The position numbers were made by a program, and so were the translations under genes. A model generated the notes under the pieces. The model made no database searches, was not told the origin of the DNA, and saw only the letters and a list, made by a program, of their open reading frames with translations. A stretch of 64,000 nt of DNA from assembly GCF_000392615.1 (NCBI RefSeq), contig NZ_KB933406.1, positions 1 to 64,000 on the forward strand, read 5' to 3'. Each line of letters starts with the position of its first letter. The first letter of the stretch is position 1. This DNA is from Lysinibacillus sphaericus OT4b.31. GTDB taxonomy: Bacteria; Bacillota; Bacilli; Bacillales_A; Planococcaceae. Below are positions 10,569-19,402 of the stretch, piece after piece.

Positions 10569-10583
10569 TGATAATGATTATCA
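10569..10583. promoter_or_regulatory. Fur box, distal
   Basis: TGATAATGATTATCA, again a perfect 7-1-7 Fur operator, 158 bases beyond the proximal one. No divergent iron gene begins nearby (the next plus-strand gene starts at 10928), so it probably also serves asb or an unannotated transcript. Confidence 0.88.
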
Positions 10584-10927
10584 TTTTCATCCATAATTAC
10601 ATATTACAGGAATGATGGAAATGGCTCAACTGTCTAAGGACCTATTGATTCATGAACATTCCACCTATCTTTAACATTTTTTTATCAATAATAAATAAAA
10701 ATATACTACGTGATAGTTCATCTAACTTGTCACCAAATATATTATTTTGCGTTCAATTGCTTTTTTAACTTCCGAAAAATCTATATCGGTAGTTCGCTCA
10801 GATTTATCTATATTACTTATCGCAGCTACGTCTAACAAGATAAAACCTCAAAATAGAAAATATTATAGTAAGCTAGCAAAATTCAGTAAAATAATGATAA
10901 TATATTCTTATAAAGGGGGATGAAACC
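10584..10927. other. Intergenic stretch with a possible 38-residue minus-strand ORF
   Basis: Mostly AT-rich. A short frame (10722-10838, minus) could start at TTG behind GAGG and reads like the charged tail of a larger protein (AAISNIDKSERTTDIDF). It is more likely a remnant than a gene. Confidence 0.3.
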
Positions 10928-11326
10928 ATGGGGAAACTAAACAAACGTACTATTCTATGGATTATACCAATCGGCATTTTAGGGGTGTTTTGGTATTTTT
11001 ACGGTCCACAAAAGGATATTACAGATAATGAATATATTACATATGTGAAAAACTATTCGATTGAAAATAGTAACCAAACATACGACATAGCCTTTTCCTC
11101 GACATGTAAAAATCCATATTGGGTATATTTCGAAACGCAAAAAGGACAAGATGTTGTTGAATTCGAAGGGGATTGTCCTGTCAATAACAAAGAATCTAAA
11201 GTGAATGTTCAATTTTTAGTTGATCGTGACATGACAAAGGTGCAGTATGGCGCCATGCTTGTGGATAGTAAAATGCAAGAGGAAGCCGATCGCGATAAGT
11301 TTCTTCTAACGCTGGCTAGCGACTAA
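10928..11326 (+). CDS. Membrane-anchored hypothetical protein
   Basis: 132 residues starting behind AAGGGGGATG. One hydrophobic segment (about 9-25, WIIPIGILGVFWYF) anchors an extracellular domain of about 105 residues that contains two cysteines (CKNPYW and GDCPV), possibly a disulfide. I do not recognise the family. It is a single-gene unit, closed by a hairpin at 11359-11399, and is separated from the asb operon by divergent orientation. Confidence 0.7.
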   Translation: MGKLNKRTILWIIPIGILGVFWYFYGPQKDITDNEYITYVKNYSIENSNQTYDIAFSSTCKNPYWVYFETQKGQDVVEFEGDCPVNNKESKVNVQFLVDRDMTKVQYGAMLVDSKMQEEADRDKFLLTLASD

Positions 11327-11358
11327 ATATACGGAATCATCATCAGCTGAGTAATAAG

Positions 11359-11399
11359 AATCATGCATTAAACAAATTCATGTTGTTTAGTGCATGATT
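11359..11399 (+). terminator. Rho-independent terminator
   Basis: Stem AATCATGCA-TAAACAA with TTGTTTA-TGCATGATT, followed by TTTTAT. It ends the 10928-11326 transcript. Confidence 0.8.
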
Positions 11400-11643
11400 T
11401 TTATATTATCTTAGAGTAACATTATTTGCATGAAGCATTTCTATGTGTTCATTCCCCCCTTTCGATAACCACGCTGTCCCTATCTTTGTGATTACCTGCA
11501 TGTAGTTTAATTCACTTCCCTTTCCAATTCACATCCATCATACGAATTCCTCCACTTACCACAAATTTTTTTATAAGCATTACTATAATTGCATACATTT
11601 CACAAATTATGGTCAAAATTGCAATATCTAGACAGAAAGGCGT
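11400..11643. other. Upstream region of the ger operon
   Basis: No gene. I looked for a forespore sigma-G promoter and found only a weak GCATACA at 11591 without a fitting -35, so the promoter remains unassigned. Confidence 0.4.
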
Positions 11644-13113
11644 GTGGTACGTGTGAAATATAAAAAGTTAGTACGCACCACGTTAAATGAACACTTAAAA
11701 CAACAAGCTTCGAATGCTACTAGCGAAGTAGCTGAACAAACCATAGAAGCTTTAAGAGAGTGTACCCAACAGATCGATGATGTTGTTTTTAAGAAAATCC
11801 CTACGTTCGAGGGCATTGTAACGGTAATTTTCTCCTTCTCTCTTGTGGAAAAGATGACATTACAAACTATGATCTATATTCCTTTAACGAATTATATTCA
11901 TCAGATTCATCAAGTATCTGAAGTACTAAATCAAACAGATTTTAAAGATGTTGTAACGAAGTTGAATGCTGGACATACTCTCTTGTATTTTCACGAATCA
12001 CATAAATTACTAAGTATTGACACATATAGTGCTCCTACAAGAGCTATTACAAATACCGAAACAGAATCTACAGTGATTGGTCCACAGGATGCATTTACTG
12101 AATCGTTAGATACCAATATATCCTTAGTAAGAAGACGCATTCGCAGTCCGAAACTGAAAAATGAAGATTTTGTTATTGGTACAGAAGCTAACAATAAAAT
12201 AACCATTATGTATATGGAGGACATCGTAAACCAGGAAAATTTAGTGACTTTAAGACAGCGAATAGAAAATATAAACTACCCCATATTTACAGACATTTCA
12301 ATATTGAAACAGTTGATTGAAGATAATCCCTTATCTCCTTTTCCACAGTATTACATGAGTGTTAGACCAGATAGTATTAGTCAATACCTCATCGATGGAA
12401 GAATCATTGTTTTTATGGACAATAGTCAATCCGCTCTCGTTTGTCCTACATCATTTCTTGAAATGTTCATTTCTGTTGAAGACTATTATAATCGTTGGAC
12501 AACAGCATCTTTACTACGAATGTTACGTTTTTTCGGGTTTTTCTTGACAATTATGATAACACCTATGTATATCTCTGCTTTAACGTTTCATCCTGAAATT
12601 CTTCCATATGAACTTTTATTGAATCTACAAGAATCAAGAAGCAAAGTACCTTTTCCACCGCTTTTTGAAGTATTATTTATTGAACTTATTATAGAAGTAT
12701 TAAGAGAAGCTGGGTCTCGAATGCCTGCGAAAGTCGGACAAACAATCGGTATCGTAGGAGGTATTGTCATCGGAACGGCTGCTGTAGAAGCCGGACTCAT
12801 TAGTAATATCTTAATTGTATTAGTAGCTACCTCTGCATTACTTTCTTTCCTACCACCTATTTTTCTAATGAGTAATACAAGTAGAGTCGTTCGATATACT
12901 TTTATTTTATCAGCCGGTTTCTTTGGATTATTTGGCCAAATGTTAGCATTTGCTTGGCTAATTATTCATTTACAACATTTAAAATCATTGGGAACACCAT
13001 ATATCACGCCGTTCATCCCTCGTAAGATTAGTGATTTATTGGATAGTGTGATTAGATTTCCCACAATATTTTTAATTGCCAAAAAAGGCATTTCAAAATC
13101 ACCAAAAAAATAA
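11644..13113 (+). CDS. GerA family germinant receptor, A subunit
   Basis: 489 residues. The N-terminal half is soluble and charged. The C-terminal half holds about five membrane segments with the family signatures YNRW, FGFFLTIMITPMYISALTFH and GQTIGIVGGIVIGTAAVEAG. With the B and C subunits it forms the inner-membrane germinant sensor of spores. The GTG at 11644 lies only three bases after AGAAAGG; a GTG three codons later is a possible alternative. The extreme N-terminus differs from the usual one. Co-directional with the B gene after a 30-base gap. Confidence 0.92.
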   Translation: MVRVKYKKLVRTTLNEHLKQQASNATSEVAEQTIEALRECTQQIDDVVFKKIPTFEGIVTVIFSFSLVEKMTLQTMIYIPLTNYIHQIHQVSEVLNQTDFKDVVTKLNAGHTLLYFHESHKLLSIDTYSAPTRAITNTETESTVIGPQDAFTESLDTNISLVRRRIRSPKLKNEDFVIGTEANNKITIMYMEDIVNQENLVTLRQRIENINYPIFTDISILKQLIEDNPLSPFPQYYMSVRPDSISQYLIDGRIIVFMDNSQSALVCPTSFLEMFISVEDYYNRWTTASLLRMLRFFGFFLTIMITPMYISALTFHPEILPYELLLNLQESRSKVPFPPLFEVLFIELIIEVLREAGSRMPAKVGQTIGIVGGIVIGTAAVEAGLISNILIVLVATSALLSFLPPIFLMSNTSRVVRYTFILSAGFFGLFGQMLAFAWLIIHLQHLKSLGTPYITPFIPRKISDLLDSVIRFPTIFLIAKKGISKSPKK

Positions 13114-13143
13114 AGCATTTCTTGGGAGCTGAGGTAATTTGAC

Positions 13144-14223
13144 TTGAATACTTACAATCAAAAAATATTAAATAAATATCATGTCGTTTTTCTGGCACAA
13201 AGTGTCATGATTGGTACCGGACTGCTGTCCCTCCCTCAAAAGCTTAGTCCTTTAGGATACAGTCAAACCTTTTTTCCTTTCATCATGGGCATAATCGCGA
13301 GTTTCACACTATGGCCAATGATTTGGCTGTGTTCGAAGTTTCCAAATGAAAATTTATTTCGCATAAATGAAATATTGTTAGGCAAATGGTTCGGCAAGTG
13401 TCTCAATATATTATTTGTTCTTCAATTCGTTGTTTTTACAGCTGGGATTATAACGGATTACATGAATCTTATCGAAAGTACAGCCCTGCCGGAACAAACC
13501 ATTACGATACCGGTACTGTTAATTCTTTTGTTACTATTATATATCGTTAAAGGCGGGATTAAATCCGTCGCAAATTTTTGTATATTAACTTTTTTTATTA
13601 CTTTAATTTTGGTTTTTTTCACAAGATGGGCTATTGAAAAAGGTGATATCAGTCACTTTCTTCCTATTTTTAATTTTACTGGCCACGAATTTTTTGACGC
13701 GTTAAAAAATGGCTATTTCTCACTTTTAGGCTATGAGTTAATCATGTTTTATTTCCCCTTTATTATTAATCAAAAAAAAGCTTATAAACATGCATTTATA
13801 GGCATTTGGATCAGTATTCTACTTTATTTTGTAGCCACTGCGGTGAGTGTTATGTACTTTTCTGAATGGCAACTGGAAAATGTCAAATTTTCGATATTAA
13901 ATTTATTTAAAGCTGGAGAATTTTCTTTTATCGAAAGAATCGATATTTTCGGCATGACACTGTGGATTTTCCACATTCTTTGTGCAATATCTGGTTATGT
14001 ATGGTGTGCAAAGCAAGGCATGGAATCGTTAATTTCTAAAAATGCTAAATATTATTTAGTCATTCTGTCAATCATCATTTTTTTCATAGTAAATATGCCA
14101 TTTTCTCAAGAGTTCCAGAAAAAATTATTTTTAGGAAGTAACTATGCAGGTTACGCAATCATCGTTTCACCCATCTTTTTGAGTCTTGTTTATGTAATTC
14201 GAAAAAAGAAGGTGCAACAATGA
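13144..14223 (+). CDS. GerB-type germination permease (B subunit)
   Basis: 359 residues with about ten membrane segments, of the amino-acid permease-like spore germination family. The start region, in pieces, reads AQSVMIGTGLLSLPQ then KLSPLGY, the conserved first transmembrane motif, and GYELIMFYFPFI occurs near the middle. It probably binds the germinant. It begins with TTG behind GGGAGCTGAGG and overlaps the C-subunit gene by four bases (ATGA). Confidence 0.93.
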   Translation: MNTYNQKILNKYHVVFLAQSVMIGTGLLSLPQKLSPLGYSQTFFPFIMGIIASFTLWPMIWLCSKFPNENLFRINEILLGKWFGKCLNILFVLQFVVFTAGIITDYMNLIESTALPEQTITIPVLLILLLLLYIVKGGIKSVANFCILTFFITLILVFFTRWAIEKGDISHFLPIFNFTGHEFFDALKNGYFSLLGYELIMFYFPFIINQKKAYKHAFIGIWISILLYFVATAVSVMYFSEWQLENVKFSILNLFKAGEFSFIERIDIFGMTLWIFHILCAISGYVWCAKQGMESLISKNAKYYLVILSIIIFFIVNMPFSQEFQKKLFLGSNYAGYAIIVSPIFLSLVYVIRKKKVQQ

Positions 14224-15332
14224 GTAGAAAGCTCTTAAGTATTATGGGATTTATAACAATTACTTTTTTAGTCGGCTGCTCATCACCAGAATTAAAGGTG
14301 CCTTTAGAGGATTTTGGCATGGTCGGCGTTTTAGCATTTGACTATATTGATGAAGATACGACCAAGTTAACCGTTGCTATTCCTCAATTCATGCCAGATG
14401 TTGAACAAAATACACAGATTTTCACTGTCCATACGGATTTAGTATCAGATGGGATTCTAGAAGTTGAAAAACTTTCAGATAAAAAAATTGTATTGAATCA
14501 ATTACGCGTTGTACTAATCAATGAAGAATATGCTCGCAAAGGTGACGTACAAAGAATCATCAAGCATTTATATAGAAGTGCCGAGGTTGGAAATAAAGTT
14601 TACCTCGCAATCGTAAAAGATAGCGGCGAAGATATATTAAAGGGAGATTATCCTGACAAACCGAACATCGACTTTTATTTAAATGATTTATTGCAACCTA
14701 GCATCAATACTGCCTTCAACCCAAATACTAATATTCATGACTTCATCTACACCCTCACTAACCCAGTACTCGACCCAATCATTCCAGTACTTGCAAAAAA
14801 AGATGACAAAGTAGAAATTAAGGGTGTCGCTTTGTTTAAAGATAAAAACATGTATGACATGATTACACCAGAAGAAGCGCTTGTCATACAAGCGCTACAA
14901 GGTAAAAAAGAACTCTCACCATTACCTTTAGAATTGAATCAAAACAATACAAAGGATAAAATACTGCTTGATTTAATACAAAGTAAGGTGAAAATGAAAA
15001 GCAATAAAGATTTACAATCTCCAAAATTGGCCATTTCTTTGAAAATAAAAGGCACGCTTAGTGAATACAAAGGAAAAAGAGAAAATAATTTAGATACTCC
15101 TGATAAATTATCACAACTTGAGCATGACATTGATAAACAACTTGAGCAAGAAATACAACAATTTATAGAAAAAACACAAAAGCTTGAAATTGATCCTATT
15201 GGTTTAAGTGAAAATTTTCGCATGTACTATAAAGGAAAATGGAACAATGAACTGACGGATAAGGTAGTGCGTAAACTAGAAGTGGATATCCATGTCGAAA
15301 CATCTATTATAAGTACAGGTACGTTGAAATAA
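14220..15332 (+). CDS. Ger(x)C lipoprotein (C subunit)
   Basis: 370 residues with a lipoprotein signal (TFLVGC, Cys20), so it should be attached to the outer face of the spore inner membrane. The middle contains the conserved VLINEEYARKGD-type segment, and the C-terminal Ger(x)C domain ends around FRMYYKGKWN. It completes the A-B-C receptor. Compare the broken Ger(x)C gene at 38.4-39.1 kb, which belongs to a different subfamily. Confidence 0.92.
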   Translation: MSRKLLSIMGFITITFLVGCSSPELKVPLEDFGMVGVLAFDYIDEDTTKLTVAIPQFMPDVEQNTQIFTVHTDLVSDGILEVEKLSDKKIVLNQLRVVLINEEYARKGDVQRIIKHLYRSAEVGNKVYLAIVKDSGEDILKGDYPDKPNIDFYLNDLLQPSINTAFNPNTNIHDFIYTLTNPVLDPIIPVLAKKDDKVEIKGVALFKDKNMYDMITPEEALVIQALQGKKELSPLPLELNQNNTKDKILLDLIQSKVKMKSNKDLQSPKLAISLKIKGTLSEYKGKRENNLDTPDKLSQLEHDIDKQLEQEIQQFIEKTQKLEIDPIGLSENFRMYYKGKWNNELTDKVVRKLEVDIHVETSIISTGTLK

Positions 15333-15438
15333 CAGTAACCATGAATGTATATTCTATTGAGGACAGTACTTTACTACACATAATCATAAATGTTTATGAC
15401 TAGCATCTTCCTGTCCAGACATAAGCACATATTACGAG

Positions 15439-15490
15439 ACTGTAGACAAATTCGAAAAATTTCAAGTTTGTCTACAATCTTTTTACTTTT
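15439..15490 (+). terminator. Terminator of the ger operon
   Basis: Stem TGTAGACAAA (15441-15450) with TTTGTCTACA (15467-15476), then ATCTTTTTACTTTT. Confidence 0.85.
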
Positions 15491-15884
15491 ATCATAAATA
15501 TAGATAAACTGACTGTTGATTCCCACTACAGGCGGGCACTTATCGAGGTCGGAGCCGAGCCGCTTCCTTCGCACGCACAGTCCAGGGTCTCGACTGTCCC
15601 GCTTTTTATCGAAAACTAGTAGCTGCACTCGATTATTTCTTTATGTACCCATTGGTCGAAAATTTATATTCTCCATATGGTCGTTCAACTGTTAATTCAG
15701 TGGTTTTATATAAAAATATTCTTTATTCATTTTTGGGATTCGTGCTGCAGGGCATATTGATGTTATTTATTAAAAAATGCATATTTTTGAGTAATTACCA
15801 TTTTAGTCTTTTAAAAATAGTAATAAGTCTTATAATTAAATTATCTATGTACTCCTACTCCAAAGCATAAAAGGTGATTAAATC
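15491..15884. other. Intergenic region with a GC-rich block
   Basis: Bases 15530-15610 are markedly richer in G and C than all their surroundings (for example GGTCGGAGCCGAGCCGC). No coding frame there is convincing. A 75-codon plus-strand frame at 15643-15870 lacks a ribosome site and is probably not a gene. Confidence 0.45.
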
Positions 15885-15932
15885 ATGACATCCTACGAAC
15901 GTATACTAATAATGGTCCCGCCGTTTCCCTAG
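15885..15932 (+). CDS. Putative leader peptide of the efflux gene
   Basis: A 15-codon frame, MTSYERILIMVPPFP, with AAAAGGTGA six bases before the ATG, ending 54 bases before the transporter start. It ends in VPPFP; proline-rich nascent ends are known to slow ribosomes. The following RNA contains an 11-bp palindrome, and GGTC in the peptide frame (ATGGTC, 15912-15917) can pair with GACCAT (15960-15965), which would compete with that palindrome. This suggests ribosome-stalling control; the peptide itself is not a known one. Confidence 0.5.
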   Translation: MTSYERILIMVPPFP

Positions 15933-15938
15933 CTAGGA

Positions 15939-15961
15939 TCTAATTATTTAAAATAATTAGA
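15939..15961. promoter_or_regulatory. Palindrome before the efflux gene
   Basis: Perfect 11-1-11 inverted repeat (TCTAATTATTT and its complement) just upstream of the Shine-Dalgarno. It could be a MarR- or TetR-type operator, or an RNA hairpin working with the leader peptide. Confidence 0.6.
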
Positions 15962-15986
15962 CCATGCTTGTAGGAGGGCAAAGAAA

Positions 15987-17168
15987 TTGAATAAATATAC
16001 TGCACCATCGTTACTCTTAATGATTGTTCTAGTCGCTTTTCCACAAATTAGTGAGACAATCTATACGCCATCATTACCAGATATAGCTGTTGCACTTGGC
16101 ACTTCAAATAGTTCCGTACAGCTAACCTTAAGTATCTATTTTATTGGATTTGCGCTAGGGGTTTTTTGCTGGGGATGGCTCTCTGATTTTATTGGCAGAA
16201 GACCCGCAATGTTAGGCGGTTTAATATTTTATGGTATTGGAAGTTTAATGTGTTTTTACGCTGATTCTATTAGTTTTCTGCTAGTTAGCCGGTTCGTTCA
16301 AGCTTTCGGTGCAGCTACAGGATCAGTCATTACACAAACGATTTTACGAGAAAGTATATCAGGAAATAAAAGACACTCCATGTTTGCCCAAATATCGGCA
16401 GTGATTGCCTTTACCCCTGCTGTAGGGCCACTTATTGGTGGTTGGGTCGATCAAGTCTTCGGTTTTAAGGCAGTATTCTTGGTACTAGTGATTATGAGTA
16501 TTTTGTTGTTTTTTTATGCTTATTTAAAGCTGCCTGAAACAACAAATGTTTCAACTAGAAAACGCGTTGCTATTTTACCAGTCGTAAAACGAATCATTTC
16601 ATCTCCACAGGTTGTCGTTTTTGGACTACTCATTGGTGGAATAAATGGCATTTTATTTAGTTATTACGCTGAAGCACCGTTCATATTTATAGGACACTTT
16701 CATCTGTCTCCTGGGCTCTTTGGTTTCTTAGGAATCGTTGTGGCACTGGCATCTATTATTGGCGCTATGATTTCTAAAAAGCTAGTAACTATATGGCCAC
16801 CAGAAAAAATCATTCACCTTGGCTGTTGCGTTATGTTTGTAGGCTCTTTAATACTAACACTAGTAAGTATATTTACTATACTTCCAAATATCGTGTTAAT
16901 GATTAGTATATTAACGTCTATATTTATCGTGTTATTAGGAGCGGGCATTGCTTTACCAAACTGTTTAAGTCTAGCACTGGTAAATTTCCAAGATGTTGTG
17001 GGAACAGCTGGAGCTATTTTCAGTTTAGGTTATTACTTGTTAGTAAGTTTCGTAACATCAGGAATGAGTTTTCTTCATAATGGTTCATTGATTACAATGC
17101 CACTCTATTTCTTGATAATGACCATCACCATGTGGGTGCTTGCGAAAAAACATATTAACACAAACTAA
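15987..17168 (+). CDS. Bcr/CflA-type MFS multidrug efflux transporter
   Basis: 393 residues and 12 membrane segments. The loop 2-3 motif WGWLSDFIGRRPAM and the antiporter motif in segment 5 (AVIAFTPAVGPLIGGW) place it in the drug:proton antiporter family of bicyclomycin/chloramphenicol-type exporters. It should export small toxic compounds using the proton gradient. It begins with TTG behind TAGGAGGG. It stands alone and is preceded by the leader peptide and palindrome, which argues for induced expression. The substrate cannot be read from the sequence. Confidence 0.88.
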   Translation: MNKYTAPSLLLMIVLVAFPQISETIYTPSLPDIAVALGTSNSSVQLTLSIYFIGFALGVFCWGWLSDFIGRRPAMLGGLIFYGIGSLMCFYADSISFLLVSRFVQAFGAATGSVITQTILRESISGNKRHSMFAQISAVIAFTPAVGPLIGGWVDQVFGFKAVFLVLVIMSILLFFYAYLKLPETTNVSTRKRVAILPVVKRIISSPQVVVFGLLIGGINGILFSYYAEAPFIFIGHFHLSPGLFGFLGIVVALASIIGAMISKKLVTIWPPEKIIHLGCCVMFVGSLILTLVSIFTILPNIVLMISILTSIFIVLLGAGIALPNCLSLALVNFQDVVGTAGAIFSLGYYLLVSFVTSGMSFLHNGSLITMPLYFLIMTITMWVLAKKHINTN

Positions 17169-17187
17169 ATCCATCGTTCACTTCATG

Positions 17188-17216
17188 CCACCCTATTTTA
17201 AATGGGGTGGCTTTCC
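17188..17216 (+). terminator. Terminator of the efflux gene
   Basis: GCCACCCTATTT paired with AATGGGGTGGC, followed by TTTCC. Confidence 0.7.
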
Positions 17217-17310
17217 CTAGTGCTGTTTTACAAAAAAACAACCCATTGGCGCGTTCATAATATCGATAACCCCATCCTGTTATTTTCCCATTTAACAACC
17301 CTTTTTCTGC

Positions 17311-17350
17311 ATAAAAAAACCTCCATATTCATGATAAGGGAGGTTTTTTG
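17311..17350. terminator. Bidirectional terminator
   Basis: AAAAAACCTCC paired with GGAGGTTTTTT. It serves the minus-strand gene that ends at 17353. Confidence 0.85.
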
Positions 17351-17352
17351 GA

Positions 17353-17862
17353 TTATTTAAAATAGTAATTGACTACTTCTTCTGCAGAATAGAAAGTTAC
17401 ATTATTTTGGGTCTTATAAATGAGGTTTGCGACGCGACACGCATCTTGGAAATTCTTAGCGTTATTCAGCTTATCACTCATTTGATGTAAAAATTCAGCA
17501 AAACCATCTAGATAATTTGACTTTGTTTGTGCATTGTTAGTTTGTTTGATATCTAAAATAATGGAAAGCCTATCTTCCGCATAATTATTAAAATTTATAA
17601 AAAAACATTCTTCCAAGTCTTTTGAATGTTTGTCGACATTTACAACAGCCTCTTTATAATTTGCTATTAAACCGGTAGACGTTAATGTAACAGTAAAACC
17701 TCGTTCAACTAACCGCTTGTTTATAGAATCCACTAATTTATCGACTTCAGAATTCATTTTAGGCGTAACAGTCGTTTTTTTTAATTCTTCGCAGTTTTGA
17801 TAAATCGCATCAATTTCCTCTTGTTTATCAATCAGTAATTTTAAATTTGACACTGTATACAC
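17353..17862 (-). CDS. Hypothetical protein
   Basis: 169 residues, soluble and mostly helical, with charged heptad-like stretches near the N-terminus (KLLIDKQEEIDAIYQ). GTG start behind GGGGAGA. No family recognised and no membrane segment or signal. It stands alone between a terminator and a 255-base gap that contains nothing recognisable. Confidence 0.65.
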   Translation of the reverse strand: MYTVSNLKLLIDKQEEIDAIYQNCEELKKTTVTPKMNSEVDKLVDSINKRLVERGFTVTLTSTGLIANYKEAVVNVDKHSKDLEECFFINFNNYAEDRLSIILDIKQTNNAQTKSNYLDGFAEFLHQMSDKLNNAKNFQDACRVANLIYKTQNNVTFYSAEEVVNYYFK

Positions 17863-18117
17863 GCTAAATCTCCCCTTTTTATTAAGTTCGACAAAAGGAA
17901 AGATTTTTAATCAAAAAGAATGAAACCTAACTCACACGACATTGATCTGTGGACCTCATTGAAAAATGGGGTAGAGTCTTCTAGGTTAACAATATCCTTT
18001 AATATTATTTTTCCGGTTTCATTTGAAACGGAAGACGACCTATCAAACAGATTATTTCAAAACAAGTCGCTTTATGTGTTATAAAATTTTAAAATTTCAA
18101 AACCACTATAATGGTTT

Positions 18118-18453
18118 TTATTTGGATATTCCCATCTGTGGTAAATTATATTGTGCACAGTATTTTATAACTTTTTCTACCTTTCTTTGTCGAATAAAAC
18201 CATCATGATGTCTTGTAAATAAGCAATCTATTATTATCTGAGAGCGCGCAGATAATGAATTATAATCGCTCAATGTAGGTTCATTAAAATAGATTCGTTC
18301 AGGAATTTTCATACTATTTTTATTTACATACACTTCAAAACTATTTAAAAAATCTAGCTTGTCTGTTTGACGTATGATACTTATTGCTTCCAAAACATCT
18401 TTTTTTATATCCGGAGGAAAAGCTTTTACCAAAGCCATTTTTTTATTTGTCAT
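18118..18453 (-). CDS. Conserved hypothetical protein, probably C-terminally shifted
   Basis: 111 residues. The central part (IPERIYFNEP, LFTRHHDGFIRQ) resembles a small Bacilli family whose members normally continue with a hydrophobic C-terminal segment. Here the frame ends soon after KYCAQYN. The adjacent frame stays open for about 25 more codons (WEYPNKNHYSGFEILKF), so a single-base indel near 18135 may have cut the protein. The start is behind a distant GGTGG. It lies 27 bases after the SDR gene on the same strand. Confidence 0.5.
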   Translation of the reverse strand: MTNKKMALVKAFPPDIKKDVLEAISIIRQTDKLDFLNSFEVYVNKNSMKIPERIYFNEPTLSDYNSLSARSQIIIDCLFTRHHDGFIRQRKVEKVIKYCAQYNLPQMGISK

Positions 18454-18480
18454 ATGTGTAAACCAGTCACCACCCTTACT

Positions 18481-19197
18481 TTATGCGTTTAGATCCGTGA
18501 TTGCAGGTATGTGAATTTCTTTGACGCATGACACGTTGGACAAACTCACAACACATTTGACGATTGCAACAATATCTTGCACTGGAATGCGAGTACCATT
18601 ATATTCAGTTATGGCTTTTTCAGGGCCATCCTCATAGGGAATCTCTGCTGCTAGTTCACCTGGATTAACACATGTAACGGCGATTCTATCTTTTCTAACA
18701 TGTTCTCGTAAAGCGTTTGTAATCCCGCGAATGCCAAATTTCGATGCCACAAATGATACTTGATTGTTATTTGTATGATCCAATCCTGCCGTTGACCCTA
18801 TCAAGATTATTTTACCATTTTCCGACTTTCTTAAATTTGGTAATAACGCCTGAATATAAGTGATCGTAGATGTAATATTGATATTAATGATATTAGCTAT
18901 ATCTGTAGGATCATCCTGTTCGAAGTCATAGTCATCTTCAAAGCCTTTTTCCTCCCACACACCAACGTTATAAATCAAGACATCCACGCATTCATTTTTT
19001 AGCTGTTCACTAAATTTTTTATTTTGTTGTGATAAGTCTGCTTCTAGCCATATTCTTTGAACACCATCATTTAAATCCAAGCTTTTTGGTCTACTTCTGG
19101 AGACAATCCTCACTTTGTCCCCTGGTTCAGGTAACCCTTTAACAAATGCATCACCCAACCCTTTGCTAGCACCAAATATCATGTAATTTTTCACCAT
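18481..19197 (-). CDS. SDR-family oxidoreductase with altered catalytic motif
   Basis: 238 residues with a Rossmann fold: GASKGLGDAF (residue 9-18) binds the cofactor and ADLSQQN lies after strand 3. The usual NNAG is YNVG. The catalytic YxxxK is changed: the segment reads SFVASKFG, with phenylalanine where the tyrosine should be, while the serine (LIGSTAG) and lysine remain. Classical SDR reduction needs that tyrosine, so this protein may bind NAD(P) without normal catalysis or work in another way. Ribosome site AAGGAGAG lies 12 bases upstream. Confidence 0.85.
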   Translation of the reverse strand: MVKNYMIFGASKGLGDAFVKGLPEPGDKVRIVSRSRPKSLDLNDGVQRIWLEADLSQQNKKFSEQLKNECVDVLIYNVGVWEEKGFEDDYDFEQDDPTDIANIININITSTITYIQALLPNLRKSENGKIILIGSTAGLDHTNNNQVSFVASKFGIRGITNALREHVRKDRIAVTCVNPGELAAEIPYEDGPEKAITEYNGTRIPVQDIVAIVKCVVSLSNVSCVKEIHIPAITDLNA

Positions 19198-19329
19198 ATG
19201 TATGACACTCTCCTTTTCTAATTCTAGCCAAATGTTACCATTGTTCTCGAATTAATTACAATTTATCTGTTTCTATACACATAGCTAGTGGAGATTGCAT
19301 CTAATAACAGTGATAAAAAATAGCAAAAA

Positions 19330-19357
19330 AACAACCAGGCCCACAATGAGACCTGGT
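19330..19357. terminator. Hairpin between the GNAT pair and the SDR gene
   Basis: ACCAGG paired with CCTGGT, preceded by an A-run, so it works best on the minus strand to end the acetyltransferase operon. Confidence 0.55.
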
Positions 19358-19402
19358 CATCTCTATTTCTTTACAAAAATTACAAAACAAAGGAGAGCGT
19401 AA

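Noticed and set aside
15643-15870. 75-codon plus-strand frame before the exporter
   Set aside because: No ribosome site and a biased low-complexity composition; the 15-codon leader peptide after it has much better signals.
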